Source: Sphingobacterium pedocola (lineage in GTDB: Bacteria > Bacteroidota > Bacteroidia > Sphingobacteriales > Sphingobacteriaceae). From it: a DNA stretch of 64,000 nucleotides. This document shows, piece after piece, positions 44,341-54,677 of this stretch. The DNA lies in assembly GCF_015209965.1 (NCBI RefSeq), contig NZ_MU158690.1, positions 186,854-250,853 on the forward strand. Direction: 5' to 3'. The position numbers were made by a program, and so were the translations under genes. Below the pieces are notes generated by a model. That model saw only the letters and a program-made list of their open reading frames with translations. It ran no database searches and was not told where the DNA came from. Within the stretch, counting starts at the first letter, position 1. Each line of letters starts with the position of its first letter.

Positions 44341-47300
44341 ATGTTCCGATACGGTTATTTCATTCTGATTCTAATTTTTCCTTTTATTGCCTATACCCAG
44401 AGTCCACGTGAACAGCTGGAGCTGCATGAGGGCTGGAATACAGTGATGCATGAAAGTGATACATCTGCTTACGAAGGTTTTCAAGCCCTTAATTTCGAAG
44501 AAGGGTCGCACTGGAAGCAAGTGCAAGTACCGCATAATTGGGATCAGTACGGTGGTTACCGACGTCAGCTGCACGGGAACTTACACGGTTATGCCTGGTA
44601 TCGGAAGACGTTTAAACTGAAAAAAAACAAAGGAAATAACAAAAGATATTACCTCTTTTTTGAAGGAGTAGGAGCCTATGCTACGGTATGGCTCAATGAA
44701 AAGCGGGTCGGCTATCATGCCGGCGGGCGTACTACCTTTACGATAGACGTTACAGATGCCATACGTGTAGATGGCAAAGAAAATATCTTAGCGGTACGGG
44801 CCGATCATCCCGCCGACATTCGCGATCTCCCTTGGGTAGACGGAGGATGTTCGCCGGAGCGCGGGTTTTCAGAAGGTTCTCAGCCGCTTGGTATCTTTCG
44901 GCCGGTGTCCCTAATTGTAAAAAATGAAGTCAATATCGTTCCCTTTGGTGTTCATTACTGGAATGATGAAAAGATCGACCGGCAGCAAGCTGTCATTCAA
45001 CAGACTGTCGAAGTAAACAATACATCTCCTCGTAAGAGAAGGCTAACGCTAGAAACGCGCCTGTTGAATAAGGAAGGAAAGCAGGTCGCGAGATCGTCGC
45101 AGGTGGTGACACTTGCCGCAAATAAAGAAGCACAATTTCGGCTGCACGATCTACAGGTTTCAGACCCTGCATTATGGTCACCTGAAACACCTTACTTGTA
45201 TCAGGCGGAGACCACAGTAGCTGACGGAAAAACGATATTGGACCGGGTAACGACACCTTATGGTATTCGCAAAATCAGCTGGCCAAAAGGATTGCTACCA
45301 AACGGGACAAATCAGTTGTTTGTAAACGACAAACCTGTTTTTATACACGGTATTGCAGAGTATGAACACAAGTTGGGTAATTCCCATGCCTTTGACGATG
45401 AAGAGATCACAGCTCGCGTAAGCGAAATGAAATCACTTGGCTTTAATTCGTTTCGGGATGCCCATCAGCCACACAATCTGCGCTATCAGGATTATTGGGA
45501 TGAAAACGGAATTTTACTGTGGACCCAGATGGCAGCACACATCTGGTTTGACAACGATGCTTTTAAGCAGAATTTTAAGACCTTACTGCGTGATTGGGTA
45601 CGTGAACGAAGGAATAGTCCTTCAGTATTTCTCTGGGGATTGGAAAACGAAAGTACGCTTCCTGAAGAATTTGCACGGGAGTGCACAGACATTATACGCA
45701 GCTTGGATCCGACCGCATCTATTCAACGCTTGGTAACGACCTGTAATGGTGGTAGCGGAACGGATTGGGATGTGCCTCAAAACTGGACAGGGACATACGG
45801 CGGACATCACAACACCTATGGTGAGGATTTGAAGCGGCAGATTTTGGTTGGTGAGTACGGTGCATGGCGCAGTCTGGAGTTGCATACCGAGCCACCTTAT
45901 TTGCCCAACCATAACGTGTACAGCGAAGCACGTTTTACCGAAATATTGGAGACGAAGATTCGATTAGCAGACTCGGTGAAAGGTGAGTCTATCGGACATT
46001 ATCAATGGCTGTGGAATTCGCATGATAATCCGGGACGTGTACAGGGCGGAGAGGGCTATCGGGATATTGATAAAATAGGCCCCGTAAATTATAAAGGGCT
46101 GCTTACGCCTTGGGGCGAGCCGACAGATGCCTACTTTATGTACCGCGCGAATTATGCGCCACAGACGGATCCCATGCTCTACATTGCATCCCATACCTGG
46201 CCAAACCGCTGGCGTACACCGGGCATTAAAAACCACGTCCGGATCTATTCCAATTGTGATGAGGTCGAGTTGTTTAATGACATCGGACAACAGTCATTAG
46301 GCATTAAAAAGCACCAAGGTGTCGGAACGCATTTCGAATTCAACAACGTCAATGTACAGTACAATGTGCTGTACGCCGAAGGTAGAATTAGGGGGCGAGT
46401 TGTCGCACGGGATACGATCGTTTTACACCATTTACCAGAAAGTCCAAATTTTAACGCCTTGCGTGACACGGCTTCTACACTGTTAAAGGGCACCGATAGT
46501 GCAAATTATCTTTTTCGTGTCAATGCGGGCGGACCGCAGTACGAAGACGCGTTCGGTCAGGTCTGGTCCGCCGATAGACCTTATCATAAGTCGCAAGGTT
46601 GGGGTGCTCATTCGTGGACAGATGAATATCCCGGTATTAATCCGGTGTTTGCCAGCCAACGAAGAGTGTTTGACCCGATTCAAGGTACATCCGATTGGCC
46701 TTTGTTCCAAACATTCAGATACGGACAGGATAAATTAGCCTATACCTTTGATGTGCCGAATGGCAATTACGTCGTTGAGCTATATTTTGCGGAACCCTGG
46801 ATCGGTACGGGGGGTGTTTCAGATGCAACAGGACGAAGGGTGTTTGATGTTGCTGTTAACGGTGAGGTAGTCGATAAAAAGCTTGATATCTGGAAAGAAG
46901 TGGGACATGACATGGCGTTAAAAAGAACGTATCAAGTTAAAGCCACCAACGGAACTATTTTTATAAACTTTCCGCGGGTGTATGCAGGGCAGGCGGTTGT
47001 ACAGGCGATAGCCATTGCAGCGGTGTCTGAAGCATCGGATGCAGTGCCGCGGGCCATTCGATCTTACAATCTTCAGGTAGTAGATTCTGTCGAATTAAAC
47101 CGGCATGCTTGGATGGACACCGGTGATGTCTACGATCAGGAGCAGAATCTATCTATTCATGCGTTGCCTTCCTTCCTTTACGGTTCGGATTACTATACCC
47201 TGCGTGATGAAGTTGACTCGGCGGAACTTCGGTTTGATTTCCCGTCAAATTTTTATGTATTGGCGAAGAATAAGCTGTCGGGTTACGAAGATACGCAACA

Positions 47301-47838
47301 GAAAGTTGTAAACAACCGAGGAGAGGAGCTCTTCGTCTATAAGAAAATTCTCAACGATTCCTTATCGTTTGTATGGAAGCGGCAGGAAGGTGAAGTGGCC
47401 TATGCTTTTCAGCTAATGAGTGGACTCCAGCCCGCCTATGACCTTAAAAAGACGGTCGGTTACAAAGCGAATCAAACGAAGATGTATCATTACGTAGGGC
47501 TGGTCGACTTTCAGGGACAGGAGCGCTTACAGTTCCTGGGCGATCAGGAAAGTATGGTTGGATGGGAAATTTCCGTCGGCGTGGCCGACGTGTATGCCTT
47601 GACGTTCAAATACCACAATGCGAGTACAGAACAGAAGTATGGCTATTACGAAGTGCTAGCTAAAGATGGAACTGTACTGCGGGCGCGTACGCCGGTCGTA
47701 TTTGAACCCACGAGAGAAGGGAAATGGAATTACCTGGATGAGAATACCGGTACGATGGTCAACGCAGGTACCTATATTGTTCGCATCTACTCGGAGGGGG
47801 CGAAAGAAGTGTATATCGATAACCTGGATGTACGGTAG
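44341..47838 (+). CDS. GH2 beta-galactosidase-like enzyme with malectin domain
   Basis: The 1165-residue secreted enzyme has the GH2 jelly roll (HWKQVQVPHNWDQYGGY, YAWYRKTF), an Ig-like domain and a TIM barrel from about 315. Acid/base Glu437 is in FLWGLENES and nucleophile Glu505 in LVGEYGAW. A second Ig-like part is followed by a malectin domain (about 720-897: YLFRVNAGGPQYED, YVVELYFAEPW, RVFDVAVNGE) and a beta-rich tail with EVYIDNLDV. The malectin domain is expected to bind sugar. In this pectin locus beta-galactosides or a uronide are the most likely substrates. It ends the operon, and the convergent AraC gene stops only 3 bases away. Confidence 0.9.
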   Translation: MFRYGYFILILIFPFIAYTQSPREQLELHEGWNTVMHESDTSAYEGFQALNFEEGSHWKQVQVPHNWDQYGGYRRQLHGNLHGYAWYRKTFKLKKNKGNNKRYYLFFEGVGAYATVWLNEKRVGYHAGGRTTFTIDVTDAIRVDGKENILAVRADHPADIRDLPWVDGGCSPERGFSEGSQPLGIFRPVSLIVKNEVNIVPFGVHYWNDEKIDRQQAVIQQTVEVNNTSPRKRRLTLETRLLNKEGKQVARSSQVVTLAANKEAQFRLHDLQVSDPALWSPETPYLYQAETTVADGKTILDRVTTPYGIRKISWPKGLLPNGTNQLFVNDKPVFIHGIAEYEHKLGNSHAFDDEEITARVSEMKSLGFNSFRDAHQPHNLRYQDYWDENGILLWTQMAAHIWFDNDAFKQNFKTLLRDWVRERRNSPSVFLWGLENESTLPEEFARECTDIIRSLDPTASIQRLVTTCNGGSGTDWDVPQNWTGTYGGHHNTYGEDLKRQILVGEYGAWRSLELHTEPPYLPNHNVYSEARFTEILETKIRLADSVKGESIGHYQWLWNSHDNPGRVQGGEGYRDIDKIGPVNYKGLLTPWGEPTDAYFMYRANYAPQTDPMLYIASHTWPNRWRTPGIKNHVRIYSNCDEVELFNDIGQQSLGIKKHQGVGTHFEFNNVNVQYNVLYAEGRIRGRVVARDTIVLHHLPESPNFNALRDTASTLLKGTDSANYLFRVNAGGPQYEDAFGQVWSADRPYHKSQGWGAHSWTDEYPGINPVFASQRRVFDPIQGTSDWPLFQTFRYGQDKLAYTFDVPNGNYVVELYFAEPWIGTGGVSDATGRRVFDVAVNGEVVDKKLDIWKEVGHDMALKRTYQVKATNGTIFINFPRVYAGQAVVQAIAIAAVSEASDAVPRAIRSYNLQVVDSVELNRHAWMDTGDVYDQEQNLSIHALPSFLYGSDYYTLRDEVDSAELRFDFPSNFYVLAKNKLSGYEDTQQKVVNNRGEELFVYKKILNDSLSFVWKRQEGEVAYAFQLMSGLQPAYDLKKTVGYKANQTKMYHYVGLVDFQGQERLQFLGDQESMVGWEISVGVADVYALTFKYHNASTEQKYGYYEVLAKDGTVLRARTPVVFEPTREGKWNYLDENTGTMVNAGTYIVRIYSEGAKEVYIDNLDVR

Positions 47839-47841
47839 GAA

Positions 47842-48717
47842 CTATGCCCGGTGTAAGTATTTCTTTTTGTAATCTAGTGGCGTCATACCAGTCACCCGCT
47901 TAAAGTGTCGGTAGAAGTTAGACACATTATTAAAACCGCATTCAAAACAGATCACTTCTGTCGGCAATTTGTTTTCAACCAGCAAACGGCAGGCGTGGCT
48001 GATACGGATTTCGATCAAAAAGTCGTAATACGTCTTTTTGGTCATCATCTTAAAATAGCGACAAAAGGACGTAACACTGAGGTTGGATATGCTGGCAACC
48101 TCCTCTAGGGATATATCATTTTTGTAGTTGGCATGTGTAAAGTTGAAGACATCATTCAGCCGGATGCTGTCTGCTTCATTAGAATGGTGAAAAGCGCTCT
48201 GCGTTTTCACGATCGTTTCGCATTCTTCACTTTCGGCAATGGTCTGCAGGATTTTCATGAGAGAAATAACCCGGCCCATACCCTCCTCTTGTACACATTC
48301 GCGCATTAGTTTGGCTACCGTTTCTTTCGTATCTCCTTTTAGGATTAGTCCACTTTTTGCTTTCTCGTATAGCTTTGGCAACAGGTACATCTCGGGCAAT
48401 GTCAAAAGCTGCCTGCCTAAACAGTCTGGGAGAAACTGCATGACGATTGCTTCGATAGAATAGTCCGGGTTATTCTGATAATATTCTTCATTGCAACGCC
48501 AGGCATGGGATAGTTTTTCGCCCACTAAAATAATCTCGCCAGGGGCAAAACTGGTTATATTGTCTCCAATAAACCGAATCCCTTCCCCCCGGATTGTATA
48601 ATGTAGCTCTAACTCGTCATGGTAGTGCCACACATTACCAAAGTTAGGCATGATATCATGTCGAGCTGAAAAAGAACTCTCATATTGTACCGGAACTTTT
48701 CTAAATAGTGGCTTCAT
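47842..48717 (-). CDS. AraC-family transcription regulator with cupin sensor
   Basis: The 291-residue protein has an N-terminal cupin domain (about 20-90: NVWHYHDELELHYTIRGEG, SFAPGEIILVGEKLSHAWRC) and a C-terminal AraC HTH pair (about 190-288: DISLEEVASISNLSVTSFCRYFKMMTKKT and ICFECGFNNVSNFYRHFKRVTGMTPLDY). Such regulators bind a free sugar and activate nearby catabolic genes. It lies between the enzyme operon and the second susC, facing away from susC, so it is a fitting regulator of the pectin locus. A TAATTTTG box on the minus strand at 48756-48763 is its likely -7 box. Confidence 0.93.
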   Translation of the reverse strand: MKPLFRKVPVQYESSFSARHDIMPNFGNVWHYHDELELHYTIRGEGIRFIGDNITSFAPGEIILVGEKLSHAWRCNEEYYQNNPDYSIEAIVMQFLPDCLGRQLLTLPEMYLLPKLYEKAKSGLILKGDTKETVAKLMRECVQEEGMGRVISLMKILQTIAESEECETIVKTQSAFHHSNEADSIRLNDVFNFTHANYKNDISLEEVASISNLSVTSFCRYFKMMTKKTYYDFLIEIRISHACRLLVENKLPTEVICFECGFNNVSNFYRHFKRVTGMTPLDYKKKYLHRA

Positions 48718-48755
48718 AGATAGTTTCTCTCCTCTGTTTGTAAATCCTACAACTT

Positions 48756-48763
48756 CAAAATTA
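48756..48763 (-). promoter_or_regulatory. -7 box (TAATTTTG) for the AraC gene
   Basis: On the minus strand TAATTTTG fits TAnnTTTG exactly, 39 bases before the start codon. No matching -33 TTTG is present. Confidence 0.4.
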
Positions 48764-49027
48764 GTATATTTTTGCCATGAAAGTATTAATAACGAGAATA
48801 TAATATAACAATTTGTGTAAAATTTTCTTGACGAATACGGCGTTTTTTTTTGCTACTTTTTTTTTATTCTCTTGTTTTTCAGTTGTTTGTTGTTTGTTTC
48901 GCTTTAAATGGCAAAGGCTGTAGTTGTATTTTGTTCTTTTTTAGTAATGGTAAGATGGTATAAAAAATGCTCATGGACGAAAGAAAGGAATAAAAATGGA
49001 TTAGTTAATTGCCGGTTTTTAGTGCGT

Positions 49028-49072
49028 AAAAAGGGGCTCAGGTTGAATACACTTGAAACCCCTTTTTTTTTT
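49028..49072 (+). terminator. Orphan intrinsic terminator upstream of susC
   Basis: AAAAAGGGG (49028-49036) pairs with CCCCTTTTT (49059-49067), and an inner TCAGGT/ACTTGA pair extends the stem; ten T follow the CCCC. No annotated plus-strand gene ends before it, so it must stop an unannotated transcript or attenuate the susC message. Confidence 0.7.
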
Positions 49073-49167
49073 CATCGGTCATAAGTACAAGTTTGGCTAA
49101 GATGGTACAGTAAAAGGATAAATATCGCTAATATAAGGGTTCGTTAGTTTCGTAATTTCATCCTAAC

Positions 49168-49179
49168 AATTATAAACAG
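49168..49179 (+). promoter_or_regulatory. AATTATAAACAG motif, distal copy before susC
   Basis: This is an exact 12-base match to the copies at 35513 and 62713, located 183 bases before the susC start, between the orphan terminator and the gene. Confidence 0.4.
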
Positions 49180-49313
49180 AACCATCTAATTAGAGAGATT
49201 TCTGTATTATTTATTAGAAACATTTTAGGTCATCGCGAAGTTGCAATGCACTTGAGGGATATAATCATATTTAATGATTTGGATACGTGCACGAGGGCTT
49301 TGTCAAGGACTGC

Positions 49314-49325
49314 AATTATAAACAT
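49314..49325 (+). promoter_or_regulatory. AATTATAAACAT motif, proximal copy before susC
   Basis: This is an 11-base match to AATTATAAACA, 37 bases before the susC ATG and inside the likely leader. Confidence 0.4.
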
Positions 49326-49350
49326 ATAGTTATTACTAATTAATTAAACT

Positions 49351-52300
49351 ATGAAGCGTAAATTTCCTTTCAACACACGTCTTGTAAAGCGAAGCGCTTA
49401 TTGGTTACCCATTTTTTTGGTTTTAGGTGTGCCTGCAGTAGGCGTCGCTTCCAAGGTGGTTTCCGATCTGGCGTATTCGCACAAGTTAATTAACGTAACC
49501 GGTAAGGTGGTCGATAAAGCGGGCAATCCCATAGCGGGCGCCACGGTCTTTATTAAGGGCAGTAAAACGAGTGCGGGCACCGATCAAAATGGTGTCTTCC
49601 GCATGAATTTACCTACAGGCAATGAGGTTTTGGTTGTTTCGTTTGTCGGCTATAAATCGCAAGAGATTGCCGTGGATGGCCGCGTTAACCTGAGCATTAC
49701 ACTAGAATCATCTGCAGACAATCTTGATGAGGTCGTGGTTGTCGGGTATGGGCAACAGAAAAAAATCCATTTAACGGGTGCTGTTGAGACGATCAGCGGC
49801 GAAGAATTAGAAGACCTGCCCGTGACCAACGTTGGCGCAGCGTTAGCTGGTAGAGTACTTGGTTTAAATGTTTCTGGCGGAGTTCGAAGACCTGGAGGAC
49901 CGGCGACATTGCAGTTACGGAATCCAATGAGCGTCTCCAAAGACGGGGGTACTAATCAGCCCCTCTATGTGATTGACGGTATTATCCAAGTAACTTCGCA
50001 GGGAGCTCCTGACAATTCTCTTTTTAATACCTTGTCTCCGGCCGAAATCGAAAGCCTTTCCTTTTTAAAAGACGGTTCTGCTGCGGTATACGGAGCTAGA
50101 GGGGCCAACGGGGTTGTGCTCGTCACCACCCGAAGAGGAAAATCGGGGAAACCGATGATCAGTTATAACGGAAACTATGGGTTCATGGACGCCGCCTATC
50201 GGACGGAAATGATGTCTGCATATGATTACGCGAACTACATCAATATCATGAACGGACCCAACGGTGCAAATCGAAGTGCGGAAGATCCTAATTTCTTTTT
50301 TAGTCCCGATGAGGTGGAACATTTCCGCACGAGAAGCTTTGATTGGTTAGAGCCCGCTTGGAAAACGGCGCACAATACCAGTCATGCACTTAACATTAGT
50401 GGCGGAAGCGACCGCGCAACTTACTTTTCCAACGTGTCGTATGTCAATCAGGGCGGAAATCTAGGTTCCTTGGATTACGATCGATGGAATTTTCGTGCGG
50501 GGTCTAGCCTCAATGTTGCGGAAGGTTTGAAGTTAGATTTGCAGTTGTCTGGTAATGCCGAACAACAGGTTAAAACATTTAATAAATTGGGTGGAGAGAA
50601 TGACGATAATGATTATCGTAATCTAATTACTATGCCGCAGTATATTCCGATGTATGTGGATGGTTATCCGGTCCGCCCGCCCGGCGGAGGAGGCTACCAC
50701 TATTATGAGATCCTGAGGTTGAACAATCTTTCGGATGGCCGCCGGCGCAAGCTTTCGGTTAATGTGACGGCGGAATACAAATTGCCGTTTTTAAAAGAAT
50801 TGACTGCGAGATTGAGCTATGGCAGCAATTTCGACAACGGGCGCACCGGTCGGATCGGTACTCACTATATGCTGTACCAGTTTAACCGTGCCGGAGCGAA
50901 CCAGCATATTTACGATGAAGGAGCTACAGTAGGCAATGCTACGCGTATTAATAATGATAATAGGCTTTCTATTATCAATCAAAGTGGACAGAATAATCAG
51001 ATTAACTTCTCCCTCAATTATGGCCGCAGTTTTGGAAAGCATAATGTCTCTGGGTTATTCCTTGTAGAACGTAGCGAGTCCGAATCGTACCAGGAGAATT
51101 TACTGCGTGACGATCCGCTCTCGGATACCAATGGGCAATTTAATTCCGCATTTGGTACTATCGACGGATCGACCACCCGATACGAAGCCGGTACCTTATC
51201 TTATGTCGGAAGGGCCAACTGGTCGTACGGTAATAAGTATATGGCAGAGTTCCTGTTCCGTTCCGATGCCTCCACGCGCTTTGCGCCGGAGAATTACTGG
51301 GGACAATTCTATACCTTATCCGGAGGTTGGGTGATTTCGGAGGAAAATTTCTTTAAGTCGTCTTTTGTTGATCTATTAAAGATTCGCTACAGCTTCGGAA
51401 TCTTAGGCAAAGATGACACGCGCGCATGGCAATGGCGTCAGCGCTATACCTACCAGAATGGAAAAGGCGCGGTGTTTGGAGGCGACAACCCGGCGTCGAT
51501 GGGTATGAAGATGGAGGTGTCGCCCAACCGAAATGCACGATGGAGCGATGATTATAAAAACAACTTAGGTATTGACGCTACATTTTTAAAGAGTCGGTTA
51601 TCTACAACGGTAGAACTGTTTTACAACAGGGGTAGGAATATGTTGATGGAGCGTACTGCTACGGTGCCAATTACGGTAGGAGGAAGTATCGCGTCTGAGA
51701 ACTTTGGGGAGATTGATATGTTCGGAACTGAATTTCAGGTTGGTTGGCGGGACAAAATCGGATCCGACTTCAATTATGGCGGTAGTTTCCGTTTTACCTG
51801 GTACGACAACAAGGTGCTTGTCGGCAATTTCAGCCCTCAGGATTTGATGTACCCTTGGAATCCGAAACCAGACAGGTCTAGTGATATAGGTGTTTGGGGA
51901 TTTGATCATCTGGGAATGTTTAGAAGCCAGCAGGATATTGATGCATACGTTAATACATATAATATTACGTCGCTATTTGGCTTGCCGGTAGATCAGCTAA
52001 GACCCGGTATGTTGTACTATCGCGACGTGCGTGGCCCGTTGCAGGACGATGGTACATTTGCTGATCCTGATGGTATTGTGGATGAAAATGACCGGGTACA
52101 AATTTCCCGCAGACAGGCAGCGCCATACTTTATTGGTTCTACACTCAATGCTTCCTACAAGGGAATTAGTTTTGAGATGGTGATAGACGGTAGTTTCGGC
52201 GGGCACAGAGAGATGGAGGGCTTGATGCGACAGGCCATTCCGGGCAACATCTCCAGCTCGGTGGCTAATAAGCCGACTATTTGGAATGATATCTATGATC

Positions 52301-52614
52301 CCGAGCTTAATCCCGGAGGTAAGCTTCCTAATCCGCATTGGCTCACAGAAATGAATAATAATTCAGATGTGAATATCAATTCGCAGTTTTGGAAAGTAAA
52401 TTCGTTGATGCTTCGGGTTAGAAATTTTAATGTAGGTTATACGTTACCACAGGCCATAATGAAGCCTTATGGAGTGGACAATGTGCGTCTATATTTTACG
52501 GCCCTTAATCCATTTTATATTTACAATCCGTATAGCTACCGAGATCCTGAGATAGAATTCGATGCGTATCCTGTTTTACGGTCATTTTCGTTGGGTTTAA
52601 ACGTGAGGTTCTAA
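49351..52614 (+). CDS. SusC/RagA-family TonB-dependent transporter of the pectin locus
   Basis: The 1087-residue protein starts at ATG 49351 with a long signal (hydrophobic core YWLPIFLVLGVPAVGVA). It continues with a CarboxypepD-like domain (INVTGKVVDKAGNPIAGATVFIKG), the TonB-box region DEVVVVGYGQQKK, the plug (PLYVIDGIIQ, SFLKDGSAAVYGARGANGVVLVTTRRG) and a barrel ending SFSLGLNVRF. It would import galacturonan-derived oligosaccharides with the SusD encoded 11 bases downstream. It shares little beyond family motifs with the SusC at 7250, so the two loci are not recent duplicates. Two AATTATAAACA motifs precede it. Confidence 0.95.
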   Translation: MKRKFPFNTRLVKRSAYWLPIFLVLGVPAVGVASKVVSDLAYSHKLINVTGKVVDKAGNPIAGATVFIKGSKTSAGTDQNGVFRMNLPTGNEVLVVSFVGYKSQEIAVDGRVNLSITLESSADNLDEVVVVGYGQQKKIHLTGAVETISGEELEDLPVTNVGAALAGRVLGLNVSGGVRRPGGPATLQLRNPMSVSKDGGTNQPLYVIDGIIQVTSQGAPDNSLFNTLSPAEIESLSFLKDGSAAVYGARGANGVVLVTTRRGKSGKPMISYNGNYGFMDAAYRTEMMSAYDYANYINIMNGPNGANRSAEDPNFFFSPDEVEHFRTRSFDWLEPAWKTAHNTSHALNISGGSDRATYFSNVSYVNQGGNLGSLDYDRWNFRAGSSLNVAEGLKLDLQLSGNAEQQVKTFNKLGGENDDNDYRNLITMPQYIPMYVDGYPVRPPGGGGYHYYEILRLNNLSDGRRRKLSVNVTAEYKLPFLKELTARLSYGSNFDNGRTGRIGTHYMLYQFNRAGANQHIYDEGATVGNATRINNDNRLSIINQSGQNNQINFSLNYGRSFGKHNVSGLFLVERSESESYQENLLRDDPLSDTNGQFNSAFGTIDGSTTRYEAGTLSYVGRANWSYGNKYMAEFLFRSDASTRFAPENYWGQFYTLSGGWVISEENFFKSSFVDLLKIRYSFGILGKDDTRAWQWRQRYTYQNGKGAVFGGDNPASMGMKMEVSPNRNARWSDDYKNNLGIDATFLKSRLSTTVELFYNRGRNMLMERTATVPITVGGSIASENFGEIDMFGTEFQVGWRDKIGSDFNYGGSFRFTWYDNKVLVGNFSPQDLMYPWNPKPDRSSDIGVWGFDHLGMFRSQQDIDAYVNTYNITSLFGLPVDQLRPGMLYYRDVRGPLQDDGTFADPDGIVDENDRVQISRRQAAPYFIGSTLNASYKGISFEMVIDGSFGGHREMEGLMRQAIPGNISSSVANKPTIWNDIYDPELNPGGKLPNPHWLTEMNNNSDVNINSQFWKVNSLMLRVRNFNVGYTLPQAIMKPYGVDNVRLYFTALNPFYIYNPYSYRDPEIEFDAYPVLRSFSLGLNVRF

Positions 52615-52625
52615 TTATTACTACT

Positions 52626-54644
52626 ATGAGAAAGAAAACATTAGCATATAGCCTGTTTGCAGCATTATTGGGGCTTTCCTTCCACAGCTGTAAGGATGAT
52701 TTTTTGCAAGAAAAGAGAGATTTTACCGGTGTCAACGAAGATGTATTTCGTGTTCCCGAGATGGCCAAGGCCTATGTGGACTATATCTATGGTCTGATAC
52801 AGCCCCCCAATGGAAACAATACGAGTTTGTACTGGGAGCTGGCGGCCGGTAATGCATTCCAGGCCACCACAGACGAAATACCTGGACAATCCGATTTTAA
52901 TAGAGAGTGGCCGCAGATTTCTATAACCCAATCACACGCGTTGCAGTATTTCGGACAGCGCATGTCATCCAGCATTGCGAACAACTCATGGACGCGCATT
53001 CGGCAAATGAACTTGTTTCTACAGGAGGCCGATAAACATGGTTTAGACGAAGAGATTCGTGATTTGTGCAGGGGGCAGCTGTACTTTTGGAGGGCTTGGC
53101 AGTATTTTGATTTGGTGAAGATCTACGGGGGTGTCCCGTTGATATTGACGCCACAAGATCCGATTTCTTCGACGGGTTCTGAGAATTCGGTACCACGGAG
53201 TCCGACTTCGGAGTGTATAAAACAGATCTGTGCTGATCTTGATTCGGCAATTAATTTGCTGCCCGGGCGATGGGAAGGCAACGATTGGGGCCGGATTACG
53301 AGTGGCGCTGCGGCGGCATTAAAGGGGCGCGTTCTCTTGACTTGGGCGAGCCCACTTTTCAACCGAGCTGACGATAGAAACCGTTGGGAAGAAGCTTATC
53401 AAGCGAATCTAGCGGCAAAGCAATTGCTGGAGAGCAACGGTTTTGCGCTGTATACGGCAGGTACGGCGCCAGGCGAGGCCTGGGAAAAAATGTTCTTTGT
53501 AGAATCCGGAAATCCTGAGGCGGTCATGATTTATGGATTCAATTCAACTACTTCCGATCAAACGCGCAAAAACAACGGTTGGGAGCAGAATGCCCGTTCG
53601 AAAGAGATCTTAGGCGCTGGAGGTATCAGTCCGACAAAGCAATTACTAGATGCCTTTCCGATGAAAGATGGGAAGATGCCTGGACAATCTACCTATACGT
53701 ATGATCCCAATAAGTTCTACAAAAATCGGGACCCCCGTTTTTACAAAACTTTTGCGTACAATGGCGCCCGCTGGCCATATCGGGAGAACCAGAATTTTAT
53801 TCAGTGGACCTACCGCTGGTATAATGACTCCGGAGACTTGTCCGGAAATCCCAATGCTACTACGGAGACCGAAGGAGCCAATGCAAGTGGAATTTATTTG
53901 CGAAAGGGTACAGATCCGAATGGCTCTAATAGTCAAGGTAACTTTAACTTGAGTGGCACAGATGTGATGAAGATTAGGTTTGCAGAGGTATTGCTCAATC
54001 TGGGCGAGAGCGCTATCGGTACGGAACGGTTGTCGGAAGGTAAGGAAGCTATTGTCGAAATCCGCAAGCGTGCAGGTGTAGAGAACCTGGATGGAAGCTA
54101 TGGTCTTTCCAGCGTGAGCTCCCGGGATGAGCATTTTGCCGCTATGTTGAACGAACGAAAGGTTGAATTTGCCTACGAAGGACATCGTTTCTGGGACTTA
54201 CGGCGCTGGATGTTGTTTGAGGCAGGCAGTCCAACAGTAGCTCGGTTAGGATTTCAAGACCAGGTGCTGGATGGAAGCCGAAGAACAGGTCTGTTTGTAA
54301 TAGTCAAAAATGCGGATGGTCAACGCTATAAAGCGACTCCTGACCCTTTGCGATCTACAGTAAACGGCAGCGCGCCAATTGTGGATCGGGAACCGGCTCA
54401 GTATCCGCCAGGCATTACAACTTTTGAAGAATATTTAGATTATCTATATAGTAATCATTTTGAAGTCGTAGAGAAAGACGATCTAGATCCGACTAATCCA
54501 GCCGATTGGACATTCCGATGGTACAATGAATATTATTTCTTCGGTCTGCATCAAAATATACTACTGGCCTCGCCCTATCTGCAACAGACAAATGGCTGGC
54601 CCGATTTAACCGGTGGGACAGGTACTTTTGATCCATTGCTGTAA
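52626..54644 (+). CDS. SusD/RagB-family surface lipoprotein of the pectin locus
   Basis: The 672-residue lipoprotein (LSFHSC, lipidated Cys22) starts CKDDFLQEKRDFTGVNEDVFR. It has RGQLYFWRAWQYFDLVKIYGGVPLIL, RITSGAAAALKGRVLLTWASPLF, and MLNERKVEFAYEGHRFWDLRRW, all SusD signatures, and ends in NILLASPYLQQTNGW. At 672 residues it is long for the family (500-600 is usual), with extra sequence in the C-half (SGDLSGNPNATTETEG, and the region after VLDGSRRTGLF). It caps the SusC barrel. The operon ends at a perfect stem-loop 34 bases after the stop. Confidence 0.95.
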   Translation: MRKKTLAYSLFAALLGLSFHSCKDDFLQEKRDFTGVNEDVFRVPEMAKAYVDYIYGLIQPPNGNNTSLYWELAAGNAFQATTDEIPGQSDFNREWPQISITQSHALQYFGQRMSSSIANNSWTRIRQMNLFLQEADKHGLDEEIRDLCRGQLYFWRAWQYFDLVKIYGGVPLILTPQDPISSTGSENSVPRSPTSECIKQICADLDSAINLLPGRWEGNDWGRITSGAAAALKGRVLLTWASPLFNRADDRNRWEEAYQANLAAKQLLESNGFALYTAGTAPGEAWEKMFFVESGNPEAVMIYGFNSTTSDQTRKNNGWEQNARSKEILGAGGISPTKQLLDAFPMKDGKMPGQSTYTYDPNKFYKNRDPRFYKTFAYNGARWPYRENQNFIQWTYRWYNDSGDLSGNPNATTETEGANASGIYLRKGTDPNGSNSQGNFNLSGTDVMKIRFAEVLLNLGESAIGTERLSEGKEAIVEIRKRAGVENLDGSYGLSSVSSRDEHFAAMLNERKVEFAYEGHRFWDLRRWMLFEAGSPTVARLGFQDQVLDGSRRTGLFVIVKNADGQRYKATPDPLRSTVNGSAPIVDREPAQYPPGITTFEEYLDYLYSNHFEVVEKDDLDPTNPADWTFRWYNEYYFFGLHQNILLASPYLQQTNGWPDLTGGTGTFDPLL

Positions 54645-54677
54645 ACTAGCGTAAATCTACTTTGTAATTTAGTTTTT

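Larger units (their letters stand above)
48718..49350. other. Long divergent spacer before the second susC
   Basis: These 633 bases carry the AraC promoter at the left, T-rich low-complexity sequence (48830-48900), an isolated strong terminator at 49028-49072, and two AATTATAAACA motifs near the right side. A 58-codon frame (48908-49083) runs through the terminator and looks accidental. The space could hold a small RNA or a long susC leader. Confidence 0.5.

Noticed and set aside
48908..49083. 58-codon plus ORF before susC
   Set aside because: The frame runs through the terminator stem and T-run and codes an implausible PFFF tail; no start signal is seen.
53646..54185. 179-codon minus-strand ORF
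   Set aside because: It is antisense to the SusD signature region; the composition looks like a codon-bias shadow.
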